A DNA stretch of 64,000 nucleotides from Parvibaculum sp046297875. GTDB taxonomy: Bacteria > Pseudomonadota > Alphaproteobacteria > Parvibaculales > Parvibaculaceae. Below, one piece after another: positions 35,089 to 44,221 of the stretch. The notes below the pieces were generated by a model, which saw nothing but the letters and a program-made list of their open reading frames with translations, was not told where the DNA came from and searched no databases. Position 1 is the first letter of the stretch. Each line of letters opens with the position of its first letter. Made by a program: the position numbers and the translations under genes. The stretch spans positions 1,860,001 through 1,924,000 of the forward strand of contig NZ_JBKBHD010000001.1 in NCBI RefSeq assembly GCF_046297875.1, read 5' to 3'.

Positions 35089-36176
35089 TGCTTTACGATC
35101 TTCTCGTCGGCCTTTCGTCCGATTTTCCGGCACTCAATGCATTCCGTTACATCACGTCGCGCACGGGCGGCGCCACGGTGACGGCGCTGCTCATCAGCTT
35201 CCTGTTCGGGCCGCGGCTCATTGCCATGTTGCGCGCAAGGCAGCGGCGCGGCCAGCCGATCCGCGAGGACGGGCCGCAGACGCATGTGATCCAAAAGCAG
35301 GGTACGCCGACCATGGGCGGCTTTCTCATTCTGGTCGGACTTGTGCCGGCGGTTCTGCTCTGGGCCGACCTGCGCAATCCTTACATCTGGATCGTGCTTT
35401 TCGTGACGCTCGGCTTCGGCGCTGTGGGCTTCGCAGACGATTACCTGAAGGTGTCGAAGATTTCGCCGAAGGGCGTTCCGGGCCGGGTGAAGCTGTTTTT
35501 CGAATTCGTGATCGCGCTAGCGGCGATGTGGGCTCTGGTGCTGGTGGCGAGCGAGCCCTTGCAGACGGCGCTCACCGTTCCCTTCTTCAAGGGCGTGCTG
35601 ATCCAGATGGGAGGGCTCTTCTTCCTGTTCGGCGCGCTGGTGATCGTCGGTTCGTCCAATGCGGTGAACCTGACCGACGGGCTCGACGGGCTTGCAATCG
35701 TGCCGGTGATGATCGCGGCAGCAGCTTTCGGCCTCATCGTCTATCTCGTCGGCAATGCGGTGTTCGCCGACTATCTGCAGATCCATTTCGTGCCGGGCAC
35801 GGGCGAGCTTGCCGTCTTCTGCGGCGCGCTGATCGGCGCGGGGCTCGGTTTCCTCTGGTACAACGCGCCGCCTGCCATGGTGTTCATGGGCGACACGGGC
35901 TCGCTTGCGCTCGGCGGTGCGCTCGGCGCCGTTGCCGTGGCAGCCAAACACGAGCTGGTGCTTGCGATCATCGGCGGTCTCTTCGTGCTTGAAGCCGTGT
36001 CGGTGATCGTTCAGGTCGCGTCGTTCAAGCTGACGGGCAAGCGCGTCTTCCGGATGGCACCGCTGCATCATCATTTCGAACAGAAGGGCTGGGCGGAACC
36101 GACCGTCGTCGTGCGCTTCTGGATCATCTCGGTCGTGCTCGCCATGGCGGGCCTTGCCACGCTGAAGCTGAGGTGA
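35088..36176 (+). CDS. mraY: Phospho-MurNAc-pentapeptide transferase MraY
   Basis: 362 residues, ten membrane helices. Catalytic and family motifs: QPIREDGPQTHVIQKQGTPTMGG split over the first loop, FADDYLKV (the Asp-Asp pair), NAVNLTDGLDGLA, and the loop with MAPLHHHFEQKGW (His cluster). Known role: transfers phospho-MurNAc-pentapeptide to undecaprenyl phosphate, making lipid I at the inner membrane. It is translationally coupled to murF. Confidence 0.96.
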   Translation: MLYDLLVGLSSDFPALNAFRYITSRTGGATVTALLISFLFGPRLIAMLRARQRRGQPIREDGPQTHVIQKQGTPTMGGFLILVGLVPAVLLWADLRNPYIWIVLFVTLGFGAVGFADDYLKVSKISPKGVPGRVKLFFEFVIALAAMWALVLVASEPLQTALTVPFFKGVLIQMGGLFFLFGALVIVGSSNAVNLTDGLDGLAIVPVMIAAAAFGLIVYLVGNAVFADYLQIHFVPGTGELAVFCGALIGAGLGFLWYNAPPAMVFMGDTGSLALGGALGAVAVAAKHELVLAIIGGLFVLEAVSVIVQVASFKLTGKRVFRMAPLHHHFEQKGWAEPTVVVRFWIISVVLAMAGLATLKLR

Positions 36177-36181
36177 CACGC

Positions 36182-37591
36182 ATGATAGCGGCGACGGGCT
36201 TCGAGAAAAGGAACGTGGGGGTGCTGGGACTCGGCAAGTCCGGGCTCGCAACCGTGCGTTCTCTCGAGGCGGGCGGCGCCAAGGTGTTTGCCTGGGACGA
36301 TGCGCCGGCAAAGCGGGAGGATGCGGCGAAGGAAGGATTTCTTCTCGTCGACAGTTCGGGCTGGGACTGGAAGAGCCTCGCGGCCATGATCCTGAGCCCC
36401 GGCATTCCCTTTACGCATCCCGAGCCGCACCCAGCCGTCAAGCAGGCACAGGCGGCAGGTGTGGAAGTGATCGGCGACATCGAACTCTTCCAGCGCGCGG
36501 TGAAGGCGAGCGGCAAGCCCGCGCGCATCGTCGCGATCACGGGCACTAACGGCAAGTCGACCACGACGGCCCTAATCGGCCATATGGTGCGGCGCTGCGG
36601 CGGCAATGCGCAGGTGGGCGGCAATATCGGCAAGGCGGTACTCGAACTCGACGAGCCGGAAGCATCGACTATTTATGTCGTGGAAGTTTCGTCCTATCAG
36701 ATCGACCTTGCGCCTTCGCTTGCGCCGAATGTTGCGGTGCTGCTCAACATCACGCCGGACCATATCGACCGGCATGGCACGGTCGATCACTACGCGGAAG
36801 TAAAAGCACGCATTTTTGCGCATCAGGGTGAGAGCGATACGGCCGTCATCGGCATCGACGATGGACGCACCAGCGAAATTTGCACGCGCGAAGTTGCGAA
36901 GCGGGTGGAGAAGGTGGTGCCGGTTTCCGTCGGCAAGACGATTTCGCGCGGTATCTATGCGCTCGGCGGCCAGCTCTATGACAGCCTCGGGACGCAGACG
37001 GTGAAGGCGGGCGATCTTGCCGCGATCAAGACGCTGGCAGGCGCGCATAACTGGCAGAATGCGGCAGCAGCCTATGCGACGGGCCGTGCGCTCGGCTATC
37101 AGCGCGAACGGATTCTCGCCGCCTTTGAAAGCTTTCCGGGACTCGCGCATCGCATGGAAATCGTCGGGGAGGCGGATGGCGTTCGCTATGTGAACGACAG
37201 CAAGGCGACGAATGCCGATGCGGCGTCGAAGGCGCTTGCGACCTATGACAATATCTACTGGATCATCGGCGGCAAGGCGAAGGAAGGCGGCATTGCCTCG
37301 CTCGAACAGTGGTTCCCGCGCATTCGCCGCGCCTACCTCATTGGTGAGGCGGCGCACGGTTTCGCCGAGACGCTGCGCGGCAAGGTCGAGGCCATTCATT
37401 GCGGTACGCTCGACCGTGCGGTGGACGCCGCTTCGCGCGATGCGGCAGGTGACAGCGCGGACCTGAAAGTCGTTCTGCTGTCGCCGGCTTGCGCCTCGTT
37501 CGATCAGTTCAAGAGTTTCGAGGAGCGCGGCGACGTCTTCCGCGCCGCGGTGCAGGAACGCCTCGCTGCAAGGGGAGGGGCCGCCGCATGA
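36182..37591 (+). CDS. murD: UDP-MurNAc-L-alanine:D-glutamate ligase MurD
   Basis: 469 residues from the ATG at 36182, preferred because GAGG lies 8 bases upstream; a GTG at 36173 overlapping the mraY stop is possible. Motifs: VGVLGLGKSGLATVRSL (UDP-binding Rossmann), ATP loop ITGTNGKSTTTALIG, VVEVSSYQIDL, NITPDHIDRHG, FPGLAHRMEIVG and VNDSKATNADA. It adds D-glutamate to UDP-MurNAc-L-Ala. It ends with an ATGA overlap into ftsW. Confidence 0.95.
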   Translation: MIAATGFEKRNVGVLGLGKSGLATVRSLEAGGAKVFAWDDAPAKREDAAKEGFLLVDSSGWDWKSLAAMILSPGIPFTHPEPHPAVKQAQAAGVEVIGDIELFQRAVKASGKPARIVAITGTNGKSTTTALIGHMVRRCGGNAQVGGNIGKAVLELDEPEASTIYVVEVSSYQIDLAPSLAPNVAVLLNITPDHIDRHGTVDHYAEVKARIFAHQGESDTAVIGIDDGRTSEICTREVAKRVEKVVPVSVGKTISRGIYALGGQLYDSLGTQTVKAGDLAAIKTLAGAHNWQNAAAAYATGRALGYQRERILAAFESFPGLAHRMEIVGEADGVRYVNDSKATNADAASKALATYDNIYWIIGGKAKEGGIASLEQWFPRIRRAYLIGEAAHGFAETLRGKVEAIHCGTLDRAVDAASRDAAGDSADLKVVLLSPACASFDQFKSFEERGDVFRAAVQERLAARGGAAA

Positions 37592-38733
37592 TCCGCCTCG
37601 CCCGAACAAACCGCAGCGTGATTGCCGAATGGTGGTGGACTGTCGACAAGTGGACGCTGCTCGGCCTTTTCTGCCTGATGATGCTCGGGGCGGTGCTGGC
37701 GCTTGCCGCGAGCCCGGCGGTTGCCACGCGCATCAACCTGCCGCCGTTTCATTTCGTCTACCGGCAGCTCATTTTCTTCATTCCCGCCATCGCCGTCATG
37801 ATCGGCGTGTCGCTGCTCAACCTGCGGATGGTGCGCCGCCTTGCTGCCATCGTGTTCGCGGGTGCATTCGTTCTCATGATGCTCACGCTCGTCATCGGGC
37901 CGACGGTGAACGGTGCGCAGCGCTGGCTTTATATCGGTCCGTTCGGACTTCAGCCCTCGGAATTCGTGAAGCCTGCCTTCATCGTGCTTGCCGCCTGGTT
38001 CTTCGCAGAGGCACAGCGTACGCCGGGCGTTCCGGGAACGGCACTCGCCATCGGCCTTTATGCGGCCGTTGTCGGTGTGCTGGCACTGCAGCCCGATTTT
38101 GGCCAGCTCATGCTGGTGACGATGGTGTTCGGCGCAATGTTCTTCATGGCCGGGTTGTCCTGGGGCTGGATCGGCGGTCTCGGTTCCGCCGCGGCGGTGG
38201 GCGCGTTCGGTGCCTATTCGACCATGCCGCATGTGGCAAGCCGCGTGGACCGGTTCCTCAATCCCGAATCCGGCGACACCTATCAGATCGACCGCGCTCT
38301 CGATGCGGTGAATGCAGGCGGGTTGTTCGGCCGGGGGCCGGGCGAGGGCATCGTGAAGCGCATCCTGCCGGACGCACACACCGATTTCATCTTCGCGGTA
38401 GCGGCCGAGGAATATGGTGTCATCGTCGGTCTCATCATCATCGGCCTTTTCGCCTTCATTGTAATCCGTGCACTCCGTCAGGCGATGGACGAGCAGGATC
38501 TCTTCGTGCAGTTCGCGACCTGCGGCCTCGTGGCACAGTTCGGCCTGCAGGCGCTCATCAATATGGCGGTCAATGTGAACCTGATGCCGGCCAAGGGCAT
38601 GACGCTGCCTTTCATCTCCTATGGCGGTTCGTCGCTGCTCGCGCTGGCATTTTCGATGGGCATGCTGCTGGCACTGACGCGCCGCCGCGTGGGCGGAAAC
38701 GCCAATGCCGCAAGCGGATGGAGGAACGCATGA
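37588..38733 (+). CDS. ftsW: Septal peptidoglycan glycosyltransferase FtsW (SEDS family)
   Basis: 381 residues from the ATG at 37588, after a strong AGGGGAGG. About ten membrane helices of the SEDS fold. Signatures: GAQRWLYIGPFGLQPSEFVKPAFI, ALQPDFGQLMLV, SGDTYQIDRALDAVNAGGLFGRGPGEG with the conserved Asp of the large periplasmic loop, HTDFIFAVAAEEYGVI, and LPFISYGGSSLLA. Known role: polymerises glycan strands from lipid II at the septum with FtsI. It overlaps murD and murG by 4 bases each. Confidence 0.96.
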   Translation: MIRLARTNRSVIAEWWWTVDKWTLLGLFCLMMLGAVLALAASPAVATRINLPPFHFVYRQLIFFIPAIAVMIGVSLLNLRMVRRLAAIVFAGAFVLMMLTLVIGPTVNGAQRWLYIGPFGLQPSEFVKPAFIVLAAWFFAEAQRTPGVPGTALAIGLYAAVVGVLALQPDFGQLMLVTMVFGAMFFMAGLSWGWIGGLGSAAAVGAFGAYSTMPHVASRVDRFLNPESGDTYQIDRALDAVNAGGLFGRGPGEGIVKRILPDAHTDFIFAVAAEEYGVIVGLIIIGLFAFIVIRALRQAMDEQDLFVQFATCGLVAQFGLQALINMAVNVNLMPAKGMTLPFISYGGSSLLALAFSMGMLLALTRRRVGGNANAASGWRNA

Positions 38734-39926
38734 CGCGCCATCCGCAGGGTCCAATCATCATTGCCGCCGGCGGCACTGGCGGACATCTCTTTCCCGGTCA
38801 GGCGCTGGCGCAGGAACTGCGCCGTCGCGGCCGCAAAATCGTGCTGATGACGGATGAACGGGTGCAGCGCTTCGACAAGCTCTTCCCGGATGCGGATATC
38901 TACGAAGTACCGTCGGCGACACCTTCAGGCAAAGGCTTCGCCGGCCTTGTGAGGGCGGCGCCCGCAATCATTGCGGGCGTCGCGCGCTCCTTTGCCATTC
39001 TGCAGCGGGTGAAGCCCGCCGCACTGATCGGCTTTGGCGGCTATCCGACGTTGCCGCCGGTGGCTGCTGCCGTCCTTCGCGGCATTCCTTGCTGCGTGCA
39101 TGAACAGAATGCGGTGCTTGGCCGTGTGAACAGGCTCGTTGCGCCGCATGTCGACGCGATCGCCTCGACCTTCGACCAGCCGAAATTCCTGAAGGCGCGC
39201 GACTCGGGCAAACTCGTGCTGACCGGCAATCCGGTGCGCGATGCGGTAATTGCGCAGGCTGGCCGCAACTACGAAATGCCGCTCGCAGATGGCGTTATCC
39301 GGCTTCTCGTCTTCGGCGGCAGTCAGGGTGCGCGCGTGATGAGCGATGTGGTGCCAGGCGCGCTGGCGAAGCTGCCGCAGGAGATGCGCGACCGGCTGCG
39401 CGTGGTACAGCAGGCACGGCCCGAAGACATGGAGCGTGTGCGTGCCATTTATGCGGAAGCGGGTATTGCGGCGGAACTCAACGCCTTCTTCGACGACATG
39501 CCGGAGCGGATTGCGGCGGCGCATCTCGTGATCGGGCGTTCGGGCGCTTCGACGGTGAGCGAACTCGCCGTGATCGGCCGCCCCGCGATCATGGTGCCGC
39601 TGCCGCATTCGCTCGACAATGACCAGAAGGCCAATGCGGGAAAGCTCGCCGAGGCAGGCGCAGGCTGGATGATCGAGCAGAAGGATTTTACCGAAACTGC
39701 GCTTGCGGCGCGGCTGCAGGCGCTTTTCGCACAGCCGACCGAACTTGCCGCCGCGGCGCAGGCTGCCAAGGCACAAGGCCAGCCCGGCGCCGTGCGCGCA
39801 CTTGCCGATCTCGTCGAGGCGCTGGGGCGCGGCGACTACCGCGCCGTGCGCAACCTCGCGCCGAAGCAGATCGCCGCCAATGATGGCGGGTCCAACCATC
39901 TCAAATTCGCCGCGGGAGGTGCATGA
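38730..39926 (+). CDS. murG: UDP-GlcNAc:lipid I N-acetylglucosaminyltransferase MurG
   Basis: 398 residues from the ATG at 38730 (ribosome site GGAGGAA). Motifs: IIIAAGGTGGHLFPGQALAQEL (first G-loop), IGFGGYPTLPPVAAA, CVHEQNAVLGRVNRL, VFGGSQGARV and VIGRSGASTVSELAVIGRPAIMVPLPHSLDNDQ. It is a peripheral inner-membrane enzyme converting lipid I to lipid II. A C-terminal tail of about 25 residues (NLAPKQIAANDGGSN) extends beyond the usual core. It overlaps murC by 4 bases. Confidence 0.96.
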   Translation: MTRHPQGPIIIAAGGTGGHLFPGQALAQELRRRGRKIVLMTDERVQRFDKLFPDADIYEVPSATPSGKGFAGLVRAAPAIIAGVARSFAILQRVKPAALIGFGGYPTLPPVAAAVLRGIPCCVHEQNAVLGRVNRLVAPHVDAIASTFDQPKFLKARDSGKLVLTGNPVRDAVIAQAGRNYEMPLADGVIRLLVFGGSQGARVMSDVVPGALAKLPQEMRDRLRVVQQARPEDMERVRAIYAEAGIAAELNAFFDDMPERIAAAHLVIGRSGASTVSELAVIGRPAIMVPLPHSLDNDQKANAGKLAEAGAGWMIEQKDFTETALAARLQALFAQPTELAAAAQAAKAQGQPGAVRALADLVEALGRGDYRAVRNLAPKQIAANDGGSNHLKFAAGGA

Positions 39927-41386
39927 TGCGTCCGGCGCCACTCGACATCGGCACCATTCACTTCACCGGCATCGGCGGTATCGGCATGAGCGGTATCGCG
40001 GAGGTGATGCACAATCTCGGTTACAAGGTGCAGGGCAGCGATCTGTCCGACAGCGCCAATGTGAAGCGGCTGAAGGCGCTGGGAATCAAGGTGTTCATTG
40101 ACCAGAAGGCGGAGAACCTGAAGGACGCGCAGGTGATCGTCGTGTCGTCAGCGATCCGTCCCGAGAACCCCGAGCTGATGGAAGCGCGGGCGCGTTTCCT
40201 GCCGGTGGTGCGCCGCGCGGAAATGCTTGCCGAGCTGATGCGTCTCAAGAGCTGCGTCGCCATTGCCGGTACGCATGGCAAGACGACGACGACTTCGATG
40301 GTCGCCGCGATCCTCGACAAGGCAGGGCTCGACCCGACTGTCATTAATGGCGGCATCATCAATGCCTATGGCACCAATGCGCGGCTCGGCGAAGGCGAGT
40401 GGATGGTGGTGGAGGCGGACGAGTCCGACGGCACGTTCGTAAAGCTGCCGGCGACGCTTGCAATCGTCACGAATATCGACCCCGAGCATCTCGATTATTA
40501 CGGCACCTTCGAGGCGGCGAAGGATGCCTTCCTGACCTTTGTCGAGAATGTTCCGTTCTATGGCGCTGCCGTGATGTGCATCGATCATCCGGAAGTGCAG
40601 GCGCTGATCGGCCGCGTGCGCGACCGGCGGATCGTGACCTATGGCACCAATCCGCAGGCCGATATCCGCGCGACGAATGCGCGTGTCGAGGATGGCTTCA
40701 ACGTGTTCGATGTGACGATCACCGACCGCAAGAATGGCGAGAAGCGCGAGATGACGGGTGTGCGGCTTGCGATGCACGGCACACATAACATGCTGAACAG
40801 CCTCGCCGCCATTGGCGTTGCCGTGCAGATGGGCATCAAGGACAAGGGCATTCGCGCCGCGCTGGAAGGCTTTGGCGGCGTGAAGCGGCGCTTTACCCAT
40901 GTGGGCGTGTGGAGCGGCGTCAACATCTATGACGATTACGGCCATCATCCGGTGGAGATTGCCGCCGTGCTGCAGGCGGCGCGCTCCGCATCGCAGGGGC
41001 GTACCATCGCGGTGGTGCAACCGCATCGCTACACGCGGCTTCACAATCTGTTCGATGAGTTCTGCTCCTGCTTCAACGATGCCGATGCGGTGATCGTTGC
41101 CGATGTCTATGAAGCAGGCGAAAAGCCGATCGAGGGTGCGAACAGGGATGCGCTGGTGCAGGGCCTTCGCGACCGCGGCCACCGCGACGCGATGGCGCTC
41201 CAAAGCCCGGAGGCATTGCCGGGGCTGATCGCGGAAGTCGCAAAGCCGGGCGATCTCGTCGTCTGTCTCGGTGCGGGCAGCATCACCTATTGGGCGAATG
41301 CGCTGGCGGAGGATCTGGCGAAGCTTGGCAAGAAAAGCGCGAAGAAGGCGACCGCAAAGACAAAGAAGCCGGGAGGGAAAAAATGA
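39923..41386 (+). CDS. murC: UDP-N-acetylmuramate:L-alanine ligase MurC
   Basis: 487 residues; ATG at 39923 or the next codon 39926 (ATGATG). Motifs: IHFTGIGGIGMSGIAEVMHNLGY, ATP loop IAGTHGKTTTTSMVAAIL, VVEADESDGTFVKLPA, TNIDPEHLDYY, YDDYGHHPVEIAAVL and PHRYTRLHNLFDEF. It adds the first amino acid of the stem peptide. The C-terminus ends in a Lys-rich tail (LGKKSAKKATAKTKKPGGKK), unusual for the enzyme core and probably disordered. It overlaps murB by 4 bases. Confidence 0.96.
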   Translation: MMRPAPLDIGTIHFTGIGGIGMSGIAEVMHNLGYKVQGSDLSDSANVKRLKALGIKVFIDQKAENLKDAQVIVVSSAIRPENPELMEARARFLPVVRRAEMLAELMRLKSCVAIAGTHGKTTTTSMVAAILDKAGLDPTVINGGIINAYGTNARLGEGEWMVVEADESDGTFVKLPATLAIVTNIDPEHLDYYGTFEAAKDAFLTFVENVPFYGAAVMCIDHPEVQALIGRVRDRRIVTYGTNPQADIRATNARVEDGFNVFDVTITDRKNGEKREMTGVRLAMHGTHNMLNSLAAIGVAVQMGIKDKGIRAALEGFGGVKRRFTHVGVWSGVNIYDDYGHHPVEIAAVLQAARSASQGRTIAVVQPHRYTRLHNLFDEFCSCFNDADAVIVADVYEAGEKPIEGANRDALVQGLRDRGHRDAMALQSPEALPGLIAEVAKPGDLVVCLGAGSITYWANALAEDLAKLGKKSAKKATAKTKKPGGKK

Positions 41387-42312
41387 TGGCCGCTGAAGCC
41401 ACCCGTTCCCTCATCGACCGGCTGCCGAAGATACGTGGCGAGCTTGTGGCAGATGCGCCGCTTGCGCCGCTGACCTGGTTCCGCGCAGGCGGCAACGCGG
41501 AAGTGCTGTTCCGTCCGGCGGATGCAGACGACCTCGCGGACTTTCTTGCCGGTACGCCGGAGGATGTGCCGGTGACGGTGATCGGTGTCGGCTCGAACCT
41601 TCTTGTGCGCGAGGGCGGTGTGACGGGCGTCGTCATACGGCTTGGGCGCGGCTTCATGAATATCTCCGTCGAAGGAACACGCCTGCGCGCAGGAACGGCT
41701 GCGCTCGATGTGGCAGTCTCGCGGGCGGCTCAGGAAGCGGGCCTTGCAGGGCTTGAGTTCTATCGCGGCATTCCGGGCTCGATCGGCGGGGCGCTGCGCA
41801 TGAATGCGGGTGCCTATGGCGGCGAGACGAAGGACGTGCTGGTGGAAGCCATCGCCATCGACCGCAAGGGCAAGCGGCATGTGCTGACAAACGAGGACAT
41901 GAAGTATCGCTATCGCCACAGCGGTGCGGCGGAAGACCTGATTTTCGTCGAGGCGGTGTTCCGGTGCCGGCCCGGCGACAGGGACGAGATCCTTGCCAAG
42001 ATGAACGAGATCACCTCGTCGCGCGAGGCGACGCAGCCCGTGCGCACACGTACCGGCGGCTCGACCTTCAAGAACCCGGAAGGCTACAAGTCGTGGCAGC
42101 TCATCGACGCGGCAGGCTGCCGCGGGCTCACACGGGGCGGGGCGCAGGTGTCGGAGCTGCATTGCAACTTCCTCATCAATACCGGAGATGCGACTGCGAC
42201 CGACCTTGAAGAGCTTGGCGAGGAAGTGCGCCGCCGCGTGAAGGAGCAGAGCGGCGTCACGCTCGAATGGGAAATCAGGCGGATCGGCACTCGCGAAGGA
42301 GGGGACGCATGA
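41383..42312 (+). CDS. murB: UDP-N-acetylenolpyruvoylglucosamine reductase MurB
   Basis: 309 residues from the ATG at 41383 (ribosome site GGGAGGGA). FAD-binding PP-loop VIGVGSNLLVREGGVTGVVIRLG, YRGIPGSIGGALRMNAGAYGGE, RYRHSGAAED, and the type-I MurB signature TGGSTFKNPEG plus GCRGLTRGGAQVSELHCNFLIN. It reduces enolpyruvyl-UDP-GlcNAc to UDP-MurNAc with NADPH. It lies between murC and ddl with 4-base overlaps. Confidence 0.96.
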   Translation: MMAAEATRSLIDRLPKIRGELVADAPLAPLTWFRAGGNAEVLFRPADADDLADFLAGTPEDVPVTVIGVGSNLLVREGGVTGVVIRLGRGFMNISVEGTRLRAGTAALDVAVSRAAQEAGLAGLEFYRGIPGSIGGALRMNAGAYGGETKDVLVEAIAIDRKGKRHVLTNEDMKYRYRHSGAAEDLIFVEAVFRCRPGDRDEILAKMNEITSSREATQPVRTRTGGSTFKNPEGYKSWQLIDAAGCRGLTRGGAQVSELHCNFLINTGDATATDLEELGEEVRRRVKEQSGVTLEWEIRRIGTREGGDA

Positions 42313-43232
42313 GCGGCAAGCATGTCGCCGTCCTCAAGGGCGGCTGGAGCGCGGAACGCGAAGTCAGCCTCGTCTCCGGCAAGGGGTGTGCCGAGGCGCT
42401 GAAACAACATGGCTATCGCGTGACCGAGATCGATGTCGGCCGTGACATTGCGGACCAGCTTCTCAAGGTGAAGCCGGACGTCGCCTTCAATGCGCTGCAT
42501 GGCCGCTGGGGCGAAGATGGCTGCATTCAGGGCCTGCTCGAAATTCTCCGTATTCCCTATACACATTCGGGGGTGCTTGCCTCCGCGCTCGCCATGAACA
42601 AGGAACGGTCGAAGCCGATGTTCCGCGCGGCGGGGCTGCCTGTCGCGGAAAGCGTGGTCGTGCCGCGCGAGCAGGCGGCGCTCGGCCATGTGATGGACCC
42701 GCCTTACGTCATCAAGCCGGTCTGCGAGGGATCGTCCGTCGGCGTCTTCATCATTCGCAAAGGCGACAACCGCCCGCCTGCCGAACTCACCTCGCCGGAA
42801 TGGAACCTCGGCGACGAGGTTATGGTGGAGCGCTATATCGCGGGCCGCGAGCTCACTTGTGCCGTGATGGGCGAGGAAGTGCTGGGCGTGACGGAGATCG
42901 TCGCAGCGACGCAGTTCTACGACTATGAAGCGAAGTACAAGGCGGGCGGATCGCGCCACATCATTCCCGCGCCGATCCATGCCGATATATATGCCGAGGT
43001 GCAGCGCGTGACGCTTGCCGCGCACAAGGCACTCGGATGCCGCGGCGTTTCCCGCGCCGATTTCCGCTTCGACGACACGCGACCCGCCAAAGGTGAGCTC
43101 ATTCTTCTCGAAGTGAACACGCAGCCCGGAATGACGCCAACATCTCTGGTGCCCGAGCTTGCGGGGCTTGCGGGCTACACCTATGGCGAGCTTGTGAGCT
43201 GGATGGTGGAGGATGCTTCATGCGACAGGTAA
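42309..43232 (+). CDS. ddl: D-alanine:D-alanine ligase Ddl
   Basis: 307 residues, ATP-grasp fold. Motifs: VLKGGWSAEREVSLVSG, NALHGRWGEDGCIQGLLE, YTHSGVLASALAMNKERSK, VIKPVCEGSSVGVF, ERYIAGRELTCAVMG, RADFRFDD and LEVNTQPGMTPTSLVPE. It makes the D-Ala-D-Ala dipeptide used by MurF. Tyr/Phe determinants for D-lactate or D-Ser specificity were not analysed. Its 3' end overlaps ftsQ by 13 bases. Confidence 0.95.
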   Translation: MSGKHVAVLKGGWSAEREVSLVSGKGCAEALKQHGYRVTEIDVGRDIADQLLKVKPDVAFNALHGRWGEDGCIQGLLEILRIPYTHSGVLASALAMNKERSKPMFRAAGLPVAESVVVPREQAALGHVMDPPYVIKPVCEGSSVGVFIIRKGDNRPPAELTSPEWNLGDEVMVERYIAGRELTCAVMGEEVLGVTEIVAATQFYDYEAKYKAGGSRHIIPAPIHADIYAEVQRVTLAAHKALGCRGVSRADFRFDDTRPAKGELILLEVNTQPGMTPTSLVPELAGLAGYTYGELVSWMVEDASCDR

Positions 43233-44221
43233 AGGCTCAGTCGCGCACAGGCGTCCGTACGGCACCGAAGCGGAATGCGAAGATCGCGCCCGGCAAGCGG
43301 CGCAATGTGAGCGCCATGAGCACATTCGGCCGCCGCAAGGAGCGTCCGTCGGGCCGGTTTGCCGAGTGGCTCGAACGGCTCCGCGAGGGCGACTTCGCGA
43401 CGCGGCCCTTTACCTGGGGCGCAGTTGCGCTGATTGCGCTGGTTGGCATTTACGGTTTTGGTGTTGGTGGCCATGCGCAGGCAGCGCGTGATGCGGTAAG
43501 CGACCGGGCAAACCGATTGCTCGCGCTATCCGGCCTTTCGATTCAGGATGTCCGTGTGATCGGCCGCTCGCAGACACGCAAGGATGATCTGCTTGCCGCG
43601 GTGGGCGTCGAGCGCGGCGACCCGATTTTCGGGTTCGATACGGAAATGGCGCGGCAGCGCATCGAACGTCTCGACTGGGTCGAGGCGGCGACAGTGACGC
43701 GGCTTCTGCCCGACACGATCCGTATCGAGATCAGCGAGCGCGATCCATTCGCGTTGTGGCAGCGCGGTGGCGAGCTGTCGCTGATCGACGCAAGCGGACG
43801 TCCCATCACCGACGAGGGTGTACAGGATTTCGCGCATCTGCCCTTCATCGTGGGCTTCGGTGCGCCGCGCGCTGCGCCCGAGCTTCTCAAGCTCATGCGG
43901 GCCGAACAGCCGCTGCTTCTCGCGCGCGTACGTGCCTTTGTGCGCGTCAGCGACCGGCGCTGGAACCTCCGTCTTGAAAATGGCGTCGATGTGAAACTGC
44001 CGGAAACAGGCGTAGCCGCGGCGCTCGCCCTTCTGGCTGCACAGGACGGCAAACACAGAATTCTGTCGCGCGATATTGCGGCTGTCGATCTCCGCCTGCC
44101 GGACCGGGTAACGGTCGAGCTGACAGATAGTGCGATGAACGGCACAGGTCTCGCGACTGAAGCAAAAACAAACAAGGGCGTTGTGGGGCCGGGTCGGGCC
44201 GCACGTGGGGGCAATACATGA
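43220..44221 (+). CDS. ftsQ: Cell division protein FtsQ
   Basis: 333 residues. A long basic cytoplasmic region (about 1-60), one membrane helix (about 70-90, WGAVALIALVGIYGFGVGGH), a POTRA domain (about 112-180: LSIQDVRVIGRSQTRKDDLLAAVGVERGDPI, RIERLDWVEAATVTRLLPDTIRIEISERDPFALWQ) and a beta domain ending near VTVELTD. Known role: recruits FtsB/FtsL to the septum. It overlaps ddl by 13 bases and ftsA by 4 bases. Confidence 0.95.
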   Translation: MRQVKAQSRTGVRTAPKRNAKIAPGKRRNVSAMSTFGRRKERPSGRFAEWLERLREGDFATRPFTWGAVALIALVGIYGFGVGGHAQAARDAVSDRANRLLALSGLSIQDVRVIGRSQTRKDDLLAAVGVERGDPIFGFDTEMARQRIERLDWVEAATVTRLLPDTIRIEISERDPFALWQRGGELSLIDASGRPITDEGVQDFAHLPFIVGFGAPRAAPELLKLMRAEQPLLLARVRAFVRVSDRRWNLRLENGVDVKLPETGVAAALALLAAQDGKHRILSRDIAAVDLRLPDRVTVELTDSAMNGTGLATEAKTNKGVVGPGRAARGGNT